NCBI RefSeq assembly: GCF_945859705.1
Contig: NC_079137.1
Location: 60,978,552 to 61,042,551 of the forward strand
Source: Episyrphus balteatus
Lineage: Eukaryota; Arthropoda; Insecta; Diptera; Syrphidae
Direction of reading: 5' to 3'
Length of the DNA stretch: 64,000 nucleotides
Shown here: positions 23,201 to 35,513 of the stretch, in pieces
How the letters are laid out: every line of letters starts with the position of its first letter
How positions within the stretch are numbered: position 1 is the first letter of the stretch
Program-made: the position numbers and the translations under genes
Notes under the pieces: model-generated
Database searches by the model: none
What the model was told of the DNA's origin: nothing
The model's input: the letters and a program-made list of their open reading frames with translations, nothing else

Positions 23201-24967
23201 TGTACTATATGTATAAAAAAAAAAACTTGTTTTTAATAAATTTTAATATTGTTTATAAAATGGTCTCTTATTTTAAGGACATTTTAGGCAAAGGAAATTT
23301 TAAAAAGTTCGACCACTTTAGGTCTTGTTTTTTTTTTCTTTCTTACCACCAAATTCTTTGCAAAATGAACAAAATTTCAGTTAATATTTGGGAACCAAAT
23401 TCCAAACCCTCCATCGAGCTAAGACCTTTCATGACTCCCTTCAGCAATTTGAAGCTCTTAAAAACTATTTCTTATAGAATTTACATGCTTACGTATTTTT
23501 CTCACAAGCTTTTTTTCAGGAAAAGAACAATCCATGAATGTGTACCAGAAGAAATTATTTTTGAGTTTTTGTCGCTAAAAAACAAGATTCTTTGTCTTTT
23601 ATAGGGTGAACCTATTCTATTGGCCAACAGTGTATACATATTTTTTTTTTATTAAAGCCTACAAAAAGTCTAAAAAAAAAAAAAAAATTTTATTTAAATA
23701 TCCAGTACAAAATAATCCATTAGACCTCCAACAAACATATTCGTCGTCAATTTCCTACAATTAAGACCACCGTGACCATCACACAAAAAGATCATAGTCA
23801 AAAGCCGAATCAATGCCTATATAAATGATTTAGATTGCATTCCTCGTCACGCAAAACAAAAAACAAAAAATCTCCAAAGGCATTCTTTTCTAACAAAAAA
23901 AAATATAAGTGACATACATTTTGTGTCCAGTCCAGCTAGCAGTAAGCTGTCAAACCTTTCTGTCAGTTGCCCCTCAATGACATGATTAATCCGCCACTTA
24001 AGCTCATAGGCAATTTAAATGGACTCCATATACAAAAGGAAAAACGCGATCAAGTTGAATTATAGTTTGATGTGCCCCAGGCTTGTACCCATTCTTGCCC
24101 CCCATCTCTCTTCTACATGACGTTTTGTAATTACAACACATTTAACTCCTATTGGCATTGTTCTGGGACTCCATTCATCCATTAAACATGCATAATGTCC
24201 GGCTGTCGGATTTACTGACTTTTGCTTTTATATAAAATTCAGACTCGCATTTGACACACATTCACAAACAAACACACTCGAACTTGTTATAGTGTCTCTT
24301 TTGGAAAAGTGTCAAAATTCAAAATCAAATCAGGACCAGGGAGGAGTTTGTGGAATTTGTGTGATTCTTGATTCTCTCACATCACATCTCACAAAAACAG
24401 AAGAAACCAAGTAGCCGGATGGCTACTGATTTTGTCTTTTGATTTCCGAGTCACTTCAAAAAGGTTTTTCTTTTCTCCATGTGACATTTATCCTCCCTGG
24501 CTTCCTCTTCGGTGTCGTCTCAAGCCCTTCCCGTTTCGGTGATGAGAACAAAAAATACCTGTCGGATTACTTCGTCTCCAACACGTTGGGTATCCAAATC
24601 CTAAAAAGCAGCCACCAAAACCTTCTTCAGAAGATCGTCGTTTCTCATAAAAATTATTAACTTTTATTGGGATGCATATAACCAGTTGGTGTCGGCATAA
24701 ATTAAGGTGTGTTGTGCTTTGGCGTGGCGGAGGTTGTGTAGAGATATTCAATTTTTTTTCTTTGTTTACTTGCGAGATAAATGTTGTTTAAAGGTGAATT
24801 GATGGATTTGAAAAAAGAAAATAAAATATTTAAACAAAATTTATATTTGCTAAGCGTTTTCCAAATTGACTCCTATAAGACTCCGTTAAGTATTTTCATA
24901 TTTTTGAATTGAAAACTTCTTAAGCAAATGTACACCTTTAAGCTAAGTGCATAGAAGGGATTTTTCG
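23201..24967. other. Noncoding DNA, probably unique
   Basis: A 131-codon plus-strand frame (23209-23604) has no domain I recognise. Its start lies in A-rich sequence at the edge of the tandem array, so I do not call it a gene. The segment 23,690-24,760 has the most balanced base composition of the neighbourhood and no visible repeat, which makes it the best place here to look for conserved noncoding sequence. Frames of 73 and 87 codons on opposite strands at 24.44-24.75 kb are unrecognised. Confidence 0.5.
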
Positions 24968-25940
24968 AAAGTTGTAGGGTAAATAGGGGTAAAATGTCAT
25001 TGAAAAAACGAGACTATTTTCTAAACGGTAAGTCGTAGCAAGTTGAATTTTGTTTTAAACGATGTATAGATTTATTGTTAGGTTAAAAGTACTATTGAAA
25101 AAATAATTGAAAAATTTTAAAACCGAGTTATATACGATCTTATAAAAAACGAAAACATTAGGTTGACCTTCAACAAAGTGGTTATTATTTGTAAGAGAAA
25201 TTTTCTCAGAAATTTGAGTTATACCAATGGAAAGCTAATGGAAAAAAATTCTAGTTCTGATACGTATTTTGTTCTAAGGCGATGCATTTCGAAATTGTAA
25301 ATTACGAAAAATACCCATTTTTTAGGTGTTTTTCGAGTATTTTTTTTCATTTTTAGGAATTTTTTAAAGCTTTCGAAAAATCTCAAACTTATAGAACTTA
25401 GGTATAGACAAGACATTGTATTTCTGAAAGCTGCAAAATCTTATATCCAAGGAGTCCAAAATTACCAAAAAACTCCTGTAGAGATCGTTGGTTGACACCA
25501 ACAATAAGTGAGGGAACTAGCAATCGTATTCTCAGTTTTAATTTCGACATAGTTGACTGTAAAATATTTTAACTTTTTTTGTAAGCGTTGTACAGATATA
25601 TTTGAGACAAATAAATAAAGGTGAAATGATAAACTTTTCAGTGATTTAAAATTTAATGTGGGTTGCCATATAGAAAAATGGACTAAAGATTGATTCAAGA
25701 AAAAAAGTTTTATTTTTTATTGCTGTTTTTGCTGGAAACTGATTCATTAACAATATCCATAGCGATTTTTAGATGTTGTAGAGACAAGTTGAGATAAATA
25801 TTTTTGGATGAAATAATACAATTTGAGATGGTATAGAATTTATAGTAGGTTGTAATTAAAAAATAAAGACAAAATTATGTGCAAAGAAAAAAAATATTAT
25901 TTTTTGTTCCTTTTTTCATGAAATATTACCGATCTCATTA
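24968..25940 (+). repeat. Direct duplication, copy 1 (Helitron-related block)
   Basis: The first part (AGGGTAAATAGGGGTAAAAT, then a TATTTTCTAAACGGTAAGTC word) matches the Helitron interior from 4665. The whole block then parallels 26,705-27,450 in order: CCTTCAACAAAGTGGTTA, GAGTTATACCAATGGAAA, TTGTACAGATATATTTGAG, AATTTAATGTGGGTTG, AAAATGGACTAAAGATTGA and AGGTTGTAAT words all have partners there. No terminal hairpin or CTAG is seen. Confidence 0.65.
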
Positions 25941-26704
25941 AATTACACTGCCCAACAGACAAAAATTTTCCAGACCGTTGTTTATCATTTGTTCCTAAAT
26001 TTTGGGTGCTGATTCCGAAAACAACATTAGTTTTTTCTAGCAGCTCTAATTTTTAAATTATTCATACATGAAAAGGCATAGAAATTCATACAATTTTTTT
26101 TTTGTTAAATTTTTTTTTGTTTACATTTTTGTTTTGTATTTTTATTTTAGTTACTGAACGGAAATACATTAAATTCGAAACAAATTTTTCCAAAAACACT
26201 TTAAAAACACTTGTAATAAATAAAACTAAAAAAATACAGTTCCTAGAAAGCAACCATTGTGATTTTTAGGCTTAGTGAACCAAAATGCATTAGGTTTTAT
26301 AAGAAAATTTCTGGAAAATGTTAACAAACAGTTAAAATAAGCATAACTTTAAAATAAGTACGAAATTACCCCCAAAATGTGGAAAACTAAAATATTTGAA
26401 AAAATTGAGCTCCTAGAAAAAATGAATGTGATTTTTAGATTTACTGACCCCAAATACATTGAGTTTAATATAATTTTTTCTGGAAAACTTTAATAAACCC
26501 TCAAAATAAGAAAAACTTAAAAATTAGTATGAATATTTCCCCAAATGTGAAAAATTAAATATTTCAAAAACTAGAGCTGCTAGAAAGAAACCAATGTGAT
26601 TTTTAAGCTTACTGAACCCAAATCTATAAAATTTGTTATAAATCTTTCTGGAAAAATTTAAAAAAGTTGAAAATTGTTGGGGCCAGTGTTATCTTAAAGT
26701 GAGT
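25941..26704 (+). repeat. Tandem array, ~167-bp unit, about 3-4 copies
   Basis: TGTGATTTTTAGGCTTAGTG near 26,259, TGTGATTTTTAGATTTACTG near 26,428 and TGTGATTTTTAAGCTTACTG near 26,594 are 166-169 bases apart. Each is preceded by a CTAGAAA word and followed by an AAATACATT, TTTCTGGAAAA, then AAAACTTAAAA pattern. A partial earlier unit begins near 26,150, and a weaker one may begin near 26,020. The array lies between the two copies of the duplicated block. Confidence 0.75.
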
Positions 26705-27450
26705 ATTAGTAGGGTAAATAGGGGTAAACGGTCAGTTGTCTATAATTGAAATTTTTTTAAACGATAGATACCTACATGTATTGTTAGGTATTGGTGGTAG
26801 GTATTGAAAAATTCTTTAAAAAAATTAAACCAAGTTATATATGTTTTTTTAAACGAAAACATGAGGTAGACCTTCGAGAAAGTGGTTAGGTATTAATCGA
26901 AGGTGAAATTTTTACATAAATTTGAGTTATACAAATGGAAAACTAATGAAAAAAAACCTTACTCTCATACTAATTTTCTTCTAAGGTACTGAATTTTTGA
27001 AATTGATCTATTTTTAAGCGGTTTTTTTTTGTGTTTTTTTTATTTTTAGGAATTTTTGAAGATTTTCAAAAAATCAGTTTTAATTTTTTTCTGTAAGAGT
27101 GGTACAGATATGTTTGAGGCATATAAATTAAGGTGAAATAATAAGCTTTCCAATGATATAAAATTTAATGTAGGCTGTTATATAAAAAAAAATGGGCTAA
27201 AGGTTGATGGATGAAAAAAAAAAGTTTATTTTTCCTTGCGTTTTTTTTTGAAGAAAACTGATTGCAATTAAAAAACTTCAGCTGTTTTTGAAGATGTCGA
27301 ACATGACATGGTGAATAATTTAAGCTGAAATAATAAGCTTTTAGATAATAGTAGGTTGTAATGTAAAAAAATATACAAAAAATTATGTGAAGGAAAAAAA
27401 GTTAATTTAGTTTGGTTTTATCATGATAAATTACTGATTTCAAAAAATTA
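26705..27450 (+). repeat. Direct duplication, copy 2 (Helitron-related block)
   Basis: It begins with AGGGTAAATAGGGGTAAACG and repeats the word order of copy 1 (24,968-25,940) with many substitutions and small deletions. It is shorter, because a part near 25,400-25,560 of copy 1 has no clear partner. The divergence suggests either an old duplication or two independent insertions of related elements. Confidence 0.6.
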
Positions 27451-28086
27451 TTATTATACATACTTTCAATGCAATTTATAGACCATTATTTTATTCTTTA
27501 GAAGACATTTTAGTATTTTAGATGGTATATTTTTTGTATTGTCAGCTTTAATTTAAATAAAAATTCAAAATTGACAGATTTACTTGTTCTTTAAAGCCAA
27601 GCAAGAACATGCGACTCATTCCAACACTTTATTATTTTCTGTCTTTAATTTAATACATTTTGAAATATTCTATTTTCGCCATATGGAATTATTAATTTAT
27701 TGTCAAAAAAAAAATGGTCAATAAGCTTAAGATTGTTGGCTTTTGTGCTGAAGTGAGGATTATCAGGCATCAAACAAAAGCGAACTAATTAAGTTTACAT
27801 TTTTTTTTGTTTAATTTTTTCTTATTTATTCTTATGAGTTGTGAAATAATAAATTTTTTTATTCAAACTTTGTTGCAATTTGACTTCTGTGACAAAGTTA
27901 AGGAGAATTTGTTTTAAGTTTTAAATAATGTGAAACGAGTTTTTTATAATACGTGTCTCGTAAAAATTTAATTATTTCGGGGTTTTTAATGGCTCTCATT
28001 AAAAGGGGCAATGAATACATTACAAATATAATTAATTTCTTTGAAGACTTTTTTTTCAATAAAATAATTTGAGTATTTTTTTGTTG
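27451..28086. other. AT-rich noncoding DNA
   Basis: I see no gene, repeat or element. It fills the gap between the duplicated block and the first TA-flanked inverted-repeat element. Confidence 0.5.
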
Positions 28087-29389
28087 TAGGGGAGAGTGGG
28101 GCTAAAAGTAACAAGGGTAAAAATTAACAGCTAAAAAAAACGATGTTCCTTTCAATATTAAGAAACGCGTAAAGGAGAAAAATGCTCAATTTTTCCATAT
28201 CTACCGGCACATTTACTTCAGTTGAAGATTAGATGACAGGGTGAGAAGTTATACTAGTGGTGTCCAAAAAAAGCATGTTTGTATCTTTTTTTTTTTAATT
28301 TTATTTTTGGTGTACCTCTTAACCCGAAAAAGATAGAGTGCTAAGTGTTTTTTTGTTATATGCATTTGTGTTTTGGCTCTAATTGCGTGTAAATGTTACG
28401 TCTATATCAGTTTCGCTTTTTGTTCAAATTGATTTTGTGTGAAAAATTTCATGCTGGGGCTAGTTGTAACATTTTTCCGGGGCAAGTTGTAACATGCAAA
28501 AACCTACCTATAGATTTGTTCACTTAATTAAGTATTTATGATTGCTAAAGTGTGACTCAGATAAAATACTCCTCTTATTATGTATTCATTCGACTTTTTT
28601 TACTTTTTACACTTGAATTGTGATTTTTCGTTTATTTTATTTTTATTTATTTTGCATTACAACAAATGCTGTTTGTTATCAACTAATGTTAACTAATTTT
28701 TTGAATAAGTACCAGAGTTCAAACCTTTCTCGGTTTGGAGCATATTTATTCAACTTTCAGGGAAGAAAGATTTACTTTAACGTTCAACGTAACGATTTTT
28801 TTCGACTTACCCCACTTTTTTCTTAATTTCATAAGAATTTTTTACCTAGTATAACCAACAACCCTGGATATGAATGCTTGTAAATGAATTTGTATTTATT
28901 TTGGAATTGCAAACACATTTTGAACCAACACTTGAATTTATAAAGCTTACAAATAAATTTATGAATTCAATTAATTTTAATTTAAGACTTTAGTCAAATC
29001 TTCTCCGAAATCTTTGATTTAATCCCTTTTTTTTTTGCAAATCTGCACCAAAATTTCATGACTGAGGTTTGTTTTTATTATTACTAATTAAAATAAATAA
29101 ATATAAACAAATAAAGTAATTTTTTTCTTATATTTAGTTCTTGGTACAACCTACCCCGGTATGTGTTACACTTTGCCCCGTATATGAAGTAGGTTGAAAC
29201 AACACGATTTTTTTTTGGAAGATTTATTTTTCAACATTACCGTTAGGTTTTGAAAAAAATTTGTGCTGGATCTTGCAGCTAAAATGTGGTTTTTTTTAAT
29301 TAAAAAAGGTTGAGTTGACTTATTTTTAAATTTGTTGGAGTACCATCTTTTTTAGTAAAAAGTGTTACATTTGGCCCCCCTCTCCCCTA
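28087..29389. mobile_element. MITE-like element 1 with GGGGAGAGTGGGG-type ends, ~1.3 kb, TA-flanked
   Basis: Coordinates include a TA on each side (28087-28088 and 29388-29389). The element starts GGGGAGAGTGGGGCTAAAAG and ends with the complement-like TTTGGCCCCCCTCTCCCC. Inside, the word GGGGCTAGTTGTAACA and the variant GGGGCAAGTTGTAACA lie in tandem at about 28,456-28,494. Complement forms occur at about 29,145-29,180 (TGTGTTACACTTTGCCCCG) and at the right end. There is no transposase frame; the 68-codon frame at 28620-28826 is unrecognised. TA flanks fit Tc1/mariner-like insertion and some other DNA-transposon groups. The superfamily is not established. Confidence 0.8.
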
Positions 29390-32185
29390 CCTATGTTTTT
29401 AATTTTTTTTTTTTTTCGAAAATACTAATTTTTTTAAGCTGACTCCTTATCGAGTTGTCTCCATTTTTGTTGTCTATTGAGATTATGTGCTCATATAGAA
29501 TATGCAATGCACAAAGGTAGCTTCATTCGCGAAGTTGTTGATGGGTTGGCAATGTCAATGTTCTTAAATAAAAGACCATTTTGTAAGCAATATTTAAATT
29601 GATAAAAAAAAAAAAAAACAAATTTTGAGCTTTGCATTTGATAATACAAAAATAAATAAAAAACAAATTTTATAAAAGTTTGCTTGGTATCAATAAATTG
29701 CTTATATTTTATCAGATTGAAAAGGTGTTTTATTTTTTCGGTGATTTTTCATTCACAAATCAATTTATCTAGTTTTAATCGAAAGATAAATTTGTTTATA
29801 TTTCGACATATTTTTTCTGTCAAAAAATGTAATCATTGAACGAACTTTATAAATAAAATAAATAAATGAAGCACATAATTTAAAAAAAAAAGATAAGGGC
29901 AGATTTGGCATCAGAGCGAGCTACGTCATGTCTTTATAACGATAGCACTTAAACTCTATATGAATGTCGTTTAACAAAACCAATTTCTCCACGAGAATAA
30001 ATTTCACTTAATATAATATTATTGCAACGTAAAAAAGATGCATTGAAAAAATATTTCCGTCTGTTATTTTTTGATAAAACTTTCAAGCACCAATTATTCG
30101 CTATTTGAATTCTAATTGTCAATTCCGACCCTTTTTTTACTTTTCATCCAAAAAAAAGTTCCTTATGGCAACTAATTTGCGTCTAATATGTTTTCCCCTT
30201 AAAAAAGGAGTACTAACTACACACTCGAGTTAAATAAACTTAATTTTCCACTTTCACTTCAAGGACGACACACTTAAGCAATTTTCACATTTTTTTCTAT
30301 CCAACGACAATATTTACAGACGGGAAAAAAATCTTATCCCATCACTAAATATTTTCCAAGTCCCACGAATGCGACTGATGCATCCTTTCCCTCAAAAAAA
30401 AAAAAAAAATAGAAAAAAAAAATAAATCATAGAAAGTAGACAGAATAAAAAAAAAAAAAAAACAAAAAATATTTCATAACTTCAGCGATAAATAATATTT
30501 ACTTATAATTTTGCTCTCTATATTATAAATGGGTGTGAGTGTGCGCCTTTTCTGAGTGTTATCCTTTTTTTTTTACCACGCAGAGCAAAGTATCAAAAAA
30601 ATAAACACAAACAAACCCCCTCTACCCATAACAATAATAATTATGAAATTATGAATCCTCTTCTATCAGCAAAAAAAAAAAAATCAGAAAAAAAACTGAA
30701 ATAAGGACACTAAAAGGATGAGAACTTATCCAAAATATGTCACTTCGAATATTGTCTAAATGACATCTTTATGAGTTTCCATTACACTGATTTAAGGGAC
30801 GGATCCTTGTTTTGCAAAAAAAAAAAAATAAAAAAAAAATAAAAAAAAAATAAGAAATAATGAAAAACAAAAATCACGCTTGAATGCTCTCAGCGGAATA
30901 TACAAGAACAAGGATATTATTCCCCGCAGGATTATGATTAATTACCTTGAGCCAAAAAAAACTATATGAATATGACAGTTAAAGGAAACAAACTTGAGAC
31001 ATCTCTTATACCAGCTGACCTAGAGTCACACATCTTCTCTCAAAACCACACTCGTAATAAACTCTGGCACAAAGGAGGCAGAGTGCAGCACATGCATGTC
31101 CTTGATGTGATTTTATATCATTTTGTTTCCCTTTGAACGAAAAAGAAATCTTTCTGACTTGGAAAAGACGTGCGCGCAACAACATGGTTCTGTGAATCCG
31201 GAAGCACCAATCTTCCGCATGGAATTAAAAATTCATCAGCCATTTCAGGATTCTTGACTTGCACACACAGGAGCTCCTTTTATGTGAAACACAAACATGA
31301 GAGCGTCGCGGCGCGTCCTCGCCAGCATCATCATCTCTCCATTAGCATTTTAGTTGCGGGCTTTTATGAGCATTTGTTTATTTTGATATGGTTTCTTTTT
31401 TTTTTCGATGACAAGTCGGAGAAGACGAAAGCAACATGGTTGTCGTCGTCGTCAAAGGCTTAAAAGCTAATGTGCGTAAAATTTTATGCTTTTTGAGCAC
31501 TATGAGGCTTTTCAAGGTGCGCGCCAGCCACAACCGTATTTTCTCTCTCAAACACCTCAAACACAGGAAATTCTTTTTTTTTTTTAATTTTTATATTTTA
31601 TATTTTAATTTTTCTTCTTAACTTTTTGTTAGAAAAGGATGTGTCTTTGATAATTCGCTTTTATGCTTCTAACTCGGCTTACATGAGGAATATAATGCTA
31701 GGAAGTGTAAAGTATAACGTTAAAATGGTTGGAGTTAACTTCAAAAGAAAAAGGTTGCCTCAGTCATTTACATGTCTTTGTATAACGTATAAGAGGGATT
31801 TGTTTTTTTTTTCTTTCTTTCTTGTTTGGAGGTGTAGTAAGCTTATGTTTGAGTGAAACGAGCCATGGCAAATTAAAGCGCCCTAATGAATTCATCATGC
31901 TGTAGAGGTACCTACTTGGATTTATATAGCATGCCTAATGTAGGTACATTTAGTAAGAGTAAGAGTAAATATATGGATTTTTTTTTTAATATGCTAAAAC
32001 GAAAATACAGGTTTAACAAGTGTGGTGCATGATTTTATGGTGAAAGCTCTTAAGGGTTTTTAAAATTCCTAGATGCTTGTAAGATATTTCAAACTCCAAG
32101 TATAATACAATTTGAGATTCAGAAACATCAAATTTGTTCTTCAAAATATATTAACAAATACTTAAAAGAGCCTAAGATCAAGGCG
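29390..32185. other. Noncoding DNA with many A runs
   Basis: It holds a dispersed fragment (29,660-29,743) and a cluster of A-rich runs (30,395-30,850). A better-balanced stretch at 31.0-31.56 kb contains a GTCGCGGCGCGTCCTCGCC word near 31,304. Frames of up to 97 codons (31170-31463) are unrecognised and show no domain. No promoter or RNA gene can be supported. Confidence 0.5.
29660..29743 (+). repeat. Dispersed repeat fragment (pair with 21,781-21,866)
   Basis: It matches the earlier copy in word order and spacing (TTTTATAAAA, CTTGGTATCA, TTTTATCAGATTGA, GGTGTTTTATTTTT). The parent family is unknown. Confidence 0.55.
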
Positions 32186-33041
32186 TAGGGGAAAGGTGCG
32201 AACAGTGAGACAGTGCAAACAGTGAGACAATCCATTTTTCTCTTTCCTGAAAATAAGCACAGTAACGCTAGTTTGGGTCAAAACGTTTATTTCCCCGTCT
32301 GCGTCTTTTAATTTTGTCCCGACTAAATTAAAGCTATCCATTTTCCTACACCGTAAAATATCACACAAAATCAGGTGAAAGTAGTTTTTGGAGTGTTATA
32401 AAAAGAGTGTATAACACAAAAAAATCTGGTTAGTGGACAGAACTTTTTTTACATATGTATTATATTTATATGTTCTTTCATAAAAAAATATCATGTGATT
32501 AGAATTCCTTCTCGTTTTTTGTAATTTTATATTTTTCCAAAAAATGACAAAAACTAAACAGTGAGACATTATTAAAAAGCAAACAGAGAGACATAGATTT
32601 TTAAAAAAGCAAACAGTGAGACATAAGATTTAAGAAAAAATCTATTATTTTAGCATGACTTCAATATGATTTCGTAGTGTTTTTTCTTTCGTTTTTTTGT
32701 GGGCTTTTTCTTACATTTTTTGAAAAAAATGGGTTAAAGTAACATAAATTAATTAATTATATACTTGTCAATTGCCTAATTATTTGACGTTTTCGTTAAT
32801 TTTTTTTCACCTAAGAATGTCTCACTGATCGCACCCTTTGCAAACAGTGAGACGTTTTGACTTTTTTTACATTTTAGTCCAATGTGATGCTCTCATTCAT
32901 TCTTTAACTACAAGTTTTTTTGCAACATTAAGATAAAATATGTCTTAAACTGACTTCAAAGTTTCTTTAAATTATCTTGAAAACATTCTAAGATATACCA
33001 ATTTAAAAAAAGGGTGTCTCACTGTCCGCACCTCTCCCCTA
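32186..33041. mobile_element. MITE-like element 2 with GGGGAAAGGTGCG-type ends, ~0.85 kb, TA-flanked
   Basis: TA flanks lie at 32186-32187 and 33040-33041. The left end is GGGGAAAGGTGCGAACAGTG; the right end is ACTGTCCGCACCTCTCCCC. The word GCAAACAGTGAGACA (or GCGAACAGTGAGACA) is repeated inside: twice at the left end, near 32,556, 32,580 (as CAGAGAGAC), 32,610 and 32,840, with complement forms near 32,818 and 33,016. No coding frame supports autonomy. Its outermost bases (TA, GGGGA, AG) resemble element 1 at 28.09 kb, but the repeated inner word is different. Confidence 0.8.
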
Positions 33042-34412
33042 CTTACTTTTTTAAGTCAAAATGACATAAAAGTTAATATAGAAATTTTGTATTTATTTTC
33101 TGTAACTTACTGTGGCGGATATTTTGTGGCGGAATAAAAAAAAAGTCTCAGAATTTTTTATGCTTTAGTTAAATGTTTTTGAGTTATTGAATTTTCCGCC
33201 AAAATAAGTCTGAAGTAAGCGAACAAAATTTTGAAATTATTAAAAATAATACGTTTGGATGACCTTGATAGCCTTTTAAAATTCTTTTTAATTCCTTAAA
33301 CTTGATTTTTAGTTTTTTGTTTATTTCAAAAATAAGCTAAAATAAGTTAGCGGACAATAATAGGAAATTTATTAAGAACAAACTGAAGAACTTATATAAT
33401 ATAACCCGAATTTTGCTGTTCGCCGGAGAAAGACAGCATCTAACTGTGTTTTTATTTGTTTACCTTAATAATTGTTTTCCTTGTTAATTTTTTTTCAATT
33501 TCAATTTTTATAATTTTTTTGTGAATTACTGTACTAATAACATTTTTAATTTAAATATAATATTAAAATAAATAAAGTTCGTTGTCCAGCTCTTTTGTTT
33601 GTACGAAGTGAATTATTCTTGCTGTCTTTATCTATGTTTTTTTAAAGTAATAATCATACAAGGAATTTCACATAAAAGCCGTGTTTTTAAGTAAATATTT
33701 TAGACTGTAAAAACAATAACGCTTGCTTAATCTTTAATATTAATTAATGCATTTGAAGGGCCAAAAATATATGAGTTAAGTACAAATTTTCTCTATAAGG
33801 CAAAACAAACGAATATAGTTTATTTTTAGAAACTGTTATTTACGCTTCTTAAATAGCTACCAATAAAACACAGCTTTAGTGTTAAAAGCAAATTATAGTA
33901 AGTCATTTTTATACGTTTTTAGCCAAGAAAAATGCCAGCTTGAAATAAACGCTTTCTTAATATTTTGCGCCCAAAAAAATCCAAAAGAATCTAGTTAATT
34001 AAATTAAAGTATACATTGTTTTTTTGTTTAATCTTTAAATTTTAATAAGAATGCACGTAAATTATGTATATGAGAAATCAATTCATTTTAAGTGGATACA
34101 CTGAAATTTTTTTGAAGAAAATTCTTATTGAAATTAAATAAAGATCACTTTAATTTAGCAGAGTTTATATCAGAAATTTTATTATTTTAAGAAGATACTT
34201 TCAAGAAGATGTTCAACTTGATTCTAAGTGCCTTGTTTTTCTCTCTGTAATACTTTCTATTATATTAAACTAAAAACCAAAACTGGAGATGACGTCATAC
34301 TGACATTTCGGATTTATTTTCGGTATCCATTTACAATAGTAAAGTGTTTTGATACAATATGTGAATGCGATTAAAAAACTGTATGCAACTGTATATTACT
34401 TATCGCATACAA
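33042..34412. other. AT-rich noncoding DNA
   Basis: It holds one copy of the 27-bp dispersed word (33574-33600). No gene, tandem array or element end is otherwise visible. Confidence 0.5.
33574..33600 (+). repeat. 27-bp dispersed word, copy 3
   Basis: AAAGTTCGTTGTCCAGC then TCTTTTGTTT, differing from the 10,514 and 38,406 copies at three positions. As at the other sites it follows an A/T-rich run. Confidence 0.6.
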
Positions 34413-34849
34413 TATATCGATACCTTCCTTAAGAATGTATTAAGCGACATTTTTTTCGAAAATGATTTTTTGATGTGGAAATATACTATATGTATATACC
34501 ACGTTTTGGATAACATAAAATTGTGTAAAACATACATTTTCCTACTAGAATACAATGATGTTGTTTTTTTTGCGTTTCCTGAACAATTTTAGAAATGTCG
34601 CTTAATCAAGGGGCACGGTAGTGCCCAGCCAAGTTCTCTAGCAACTTTGGCACTACACCCTTATTTACAGGAAACAACTCAGGCCATTTTCGACCCAACT
34701 CTAACTTCCACACCAAAGATGCTAGAAATTTCAAACTCCTCACAAATTCCTCACAAAATTTCAGCTTCTTACGATGAGTAGTTTCTGAGATAAAGGACTT
34801 CAAAAATCGCGAAAACCGTAACTGACTCACTGACAGATCATCAAAATTA

Positions 34850-35150
34850 TGGAGACCTTCCTGCTATCGTAGAAACTTGAAATTTTACATGGTGATAGGA
34901 CTTGTGGTGTATACAAAGGAAAAAATTTAAAATTTGAGAATTTTAGCCAGGGGGCGTGGCAACCGCCCATTTTCACTGAATTTTCATCAAATATTATAGA
35001 GCACTTCTGATTTATCGTAGAATCTTGAAATTTGGTAGAATGGTAGAGATGGTAGTTTATACAAAGGAAAAAAATTAAAGTTTGAGAATTTCAGCCAGGG
35101 GGCGTGGCAACCGCCCATTTTCACTGAATTTTCATCAAATATAGAGATTT
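34850..35150 (+). repeat. Twofold direct repeat, ~142-bp unit
   Basis: Two adjacent units share TATCGTAGAA, CTTGAAATTT, TATACAAAGGAAAAAA and TTTGAGAATTT words. Both end with GGGGGCGTGGCAACCGCC plus CATTTTCACTGAATTTTC (from 34953 and 35099, about 142-146 bases apart). The GGCGTGGCAACCGCC part is unusually GC-rich for this window. Units of this kind occur inside transposable elements, and this pair lies inside the 34.41-35.54-kb element. Confidence 0.8.
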
Positions 35151-35188
35151 TCAATTCTACAGCCATACCTTGCAAAAAGTAGTGAAAT

Positions 35189-35513
35189 CACAACAAAAAC
35201 ATTACTGTTAAAAAAAGAGCCTATGTTGAAATTATGGTGGCACAAAAAGTATTGAGATATAAAAGTGTACCAAGTTCTAAAGCTTGGGTTCAAATTCGTA
35301 TCAATAAAATTTTGATTGTTTACTTGGCAAATTTTTGAAATAACTTTAAAAATCGGTATTTAAAACAAAAATTGTCAAGTAAGCAATCAAAATTTTATTG
35401 ATACGAATTTGAACCCAAGCTTTAGAACTTGGTACACTTTTATATCTCAATACTTTTTGTGCCACCATAATTTCAACATAGGCTCTTTTTTAACAGTAAT
35501 GTTTTTGTTGTGA
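35189..35513. repeat. Nearly perfect 325-bp hairpin (inverted repeat)
   Basis: The arms (about 35,189-35,336 and 35,368-35,513) match over more than 130 bases with only a single-base length change in an A run before mismatches appear near the loop. The left arm starts TCACAACAAAAACATTACTG and the right arm ends with its complement. The loop is about 30 bases, centred at 35,351. A transcript in either direction would fold into a long double-stranded stem, the form of insect hairpin-RNA (endo-siRNA) precursors. Whether it is transcribed cannot be seen here. Confidence 0.9.

Noticed and set aside
23209..23604. 131-codon plus-strand frame
   Set aside because: It starts in A-rich sequence at the edge of a decayed tandem array, has no recognised domain, and its composition matches the surrounding noncoding DNA.
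30517..30560. Second Helitron 5' end (TCTATATTATAAATGGG)
   Set aside because: It resembles the start of a Helitron, but the base before TC is C rather than A and no hairpin-CTAG end was found downstream.
35270..35300. tRNA-like GGTTCAAATTC word
   Set aside because: It lies inside the hairpin arm and no acceptor, D or anticodon arm can be built around it.
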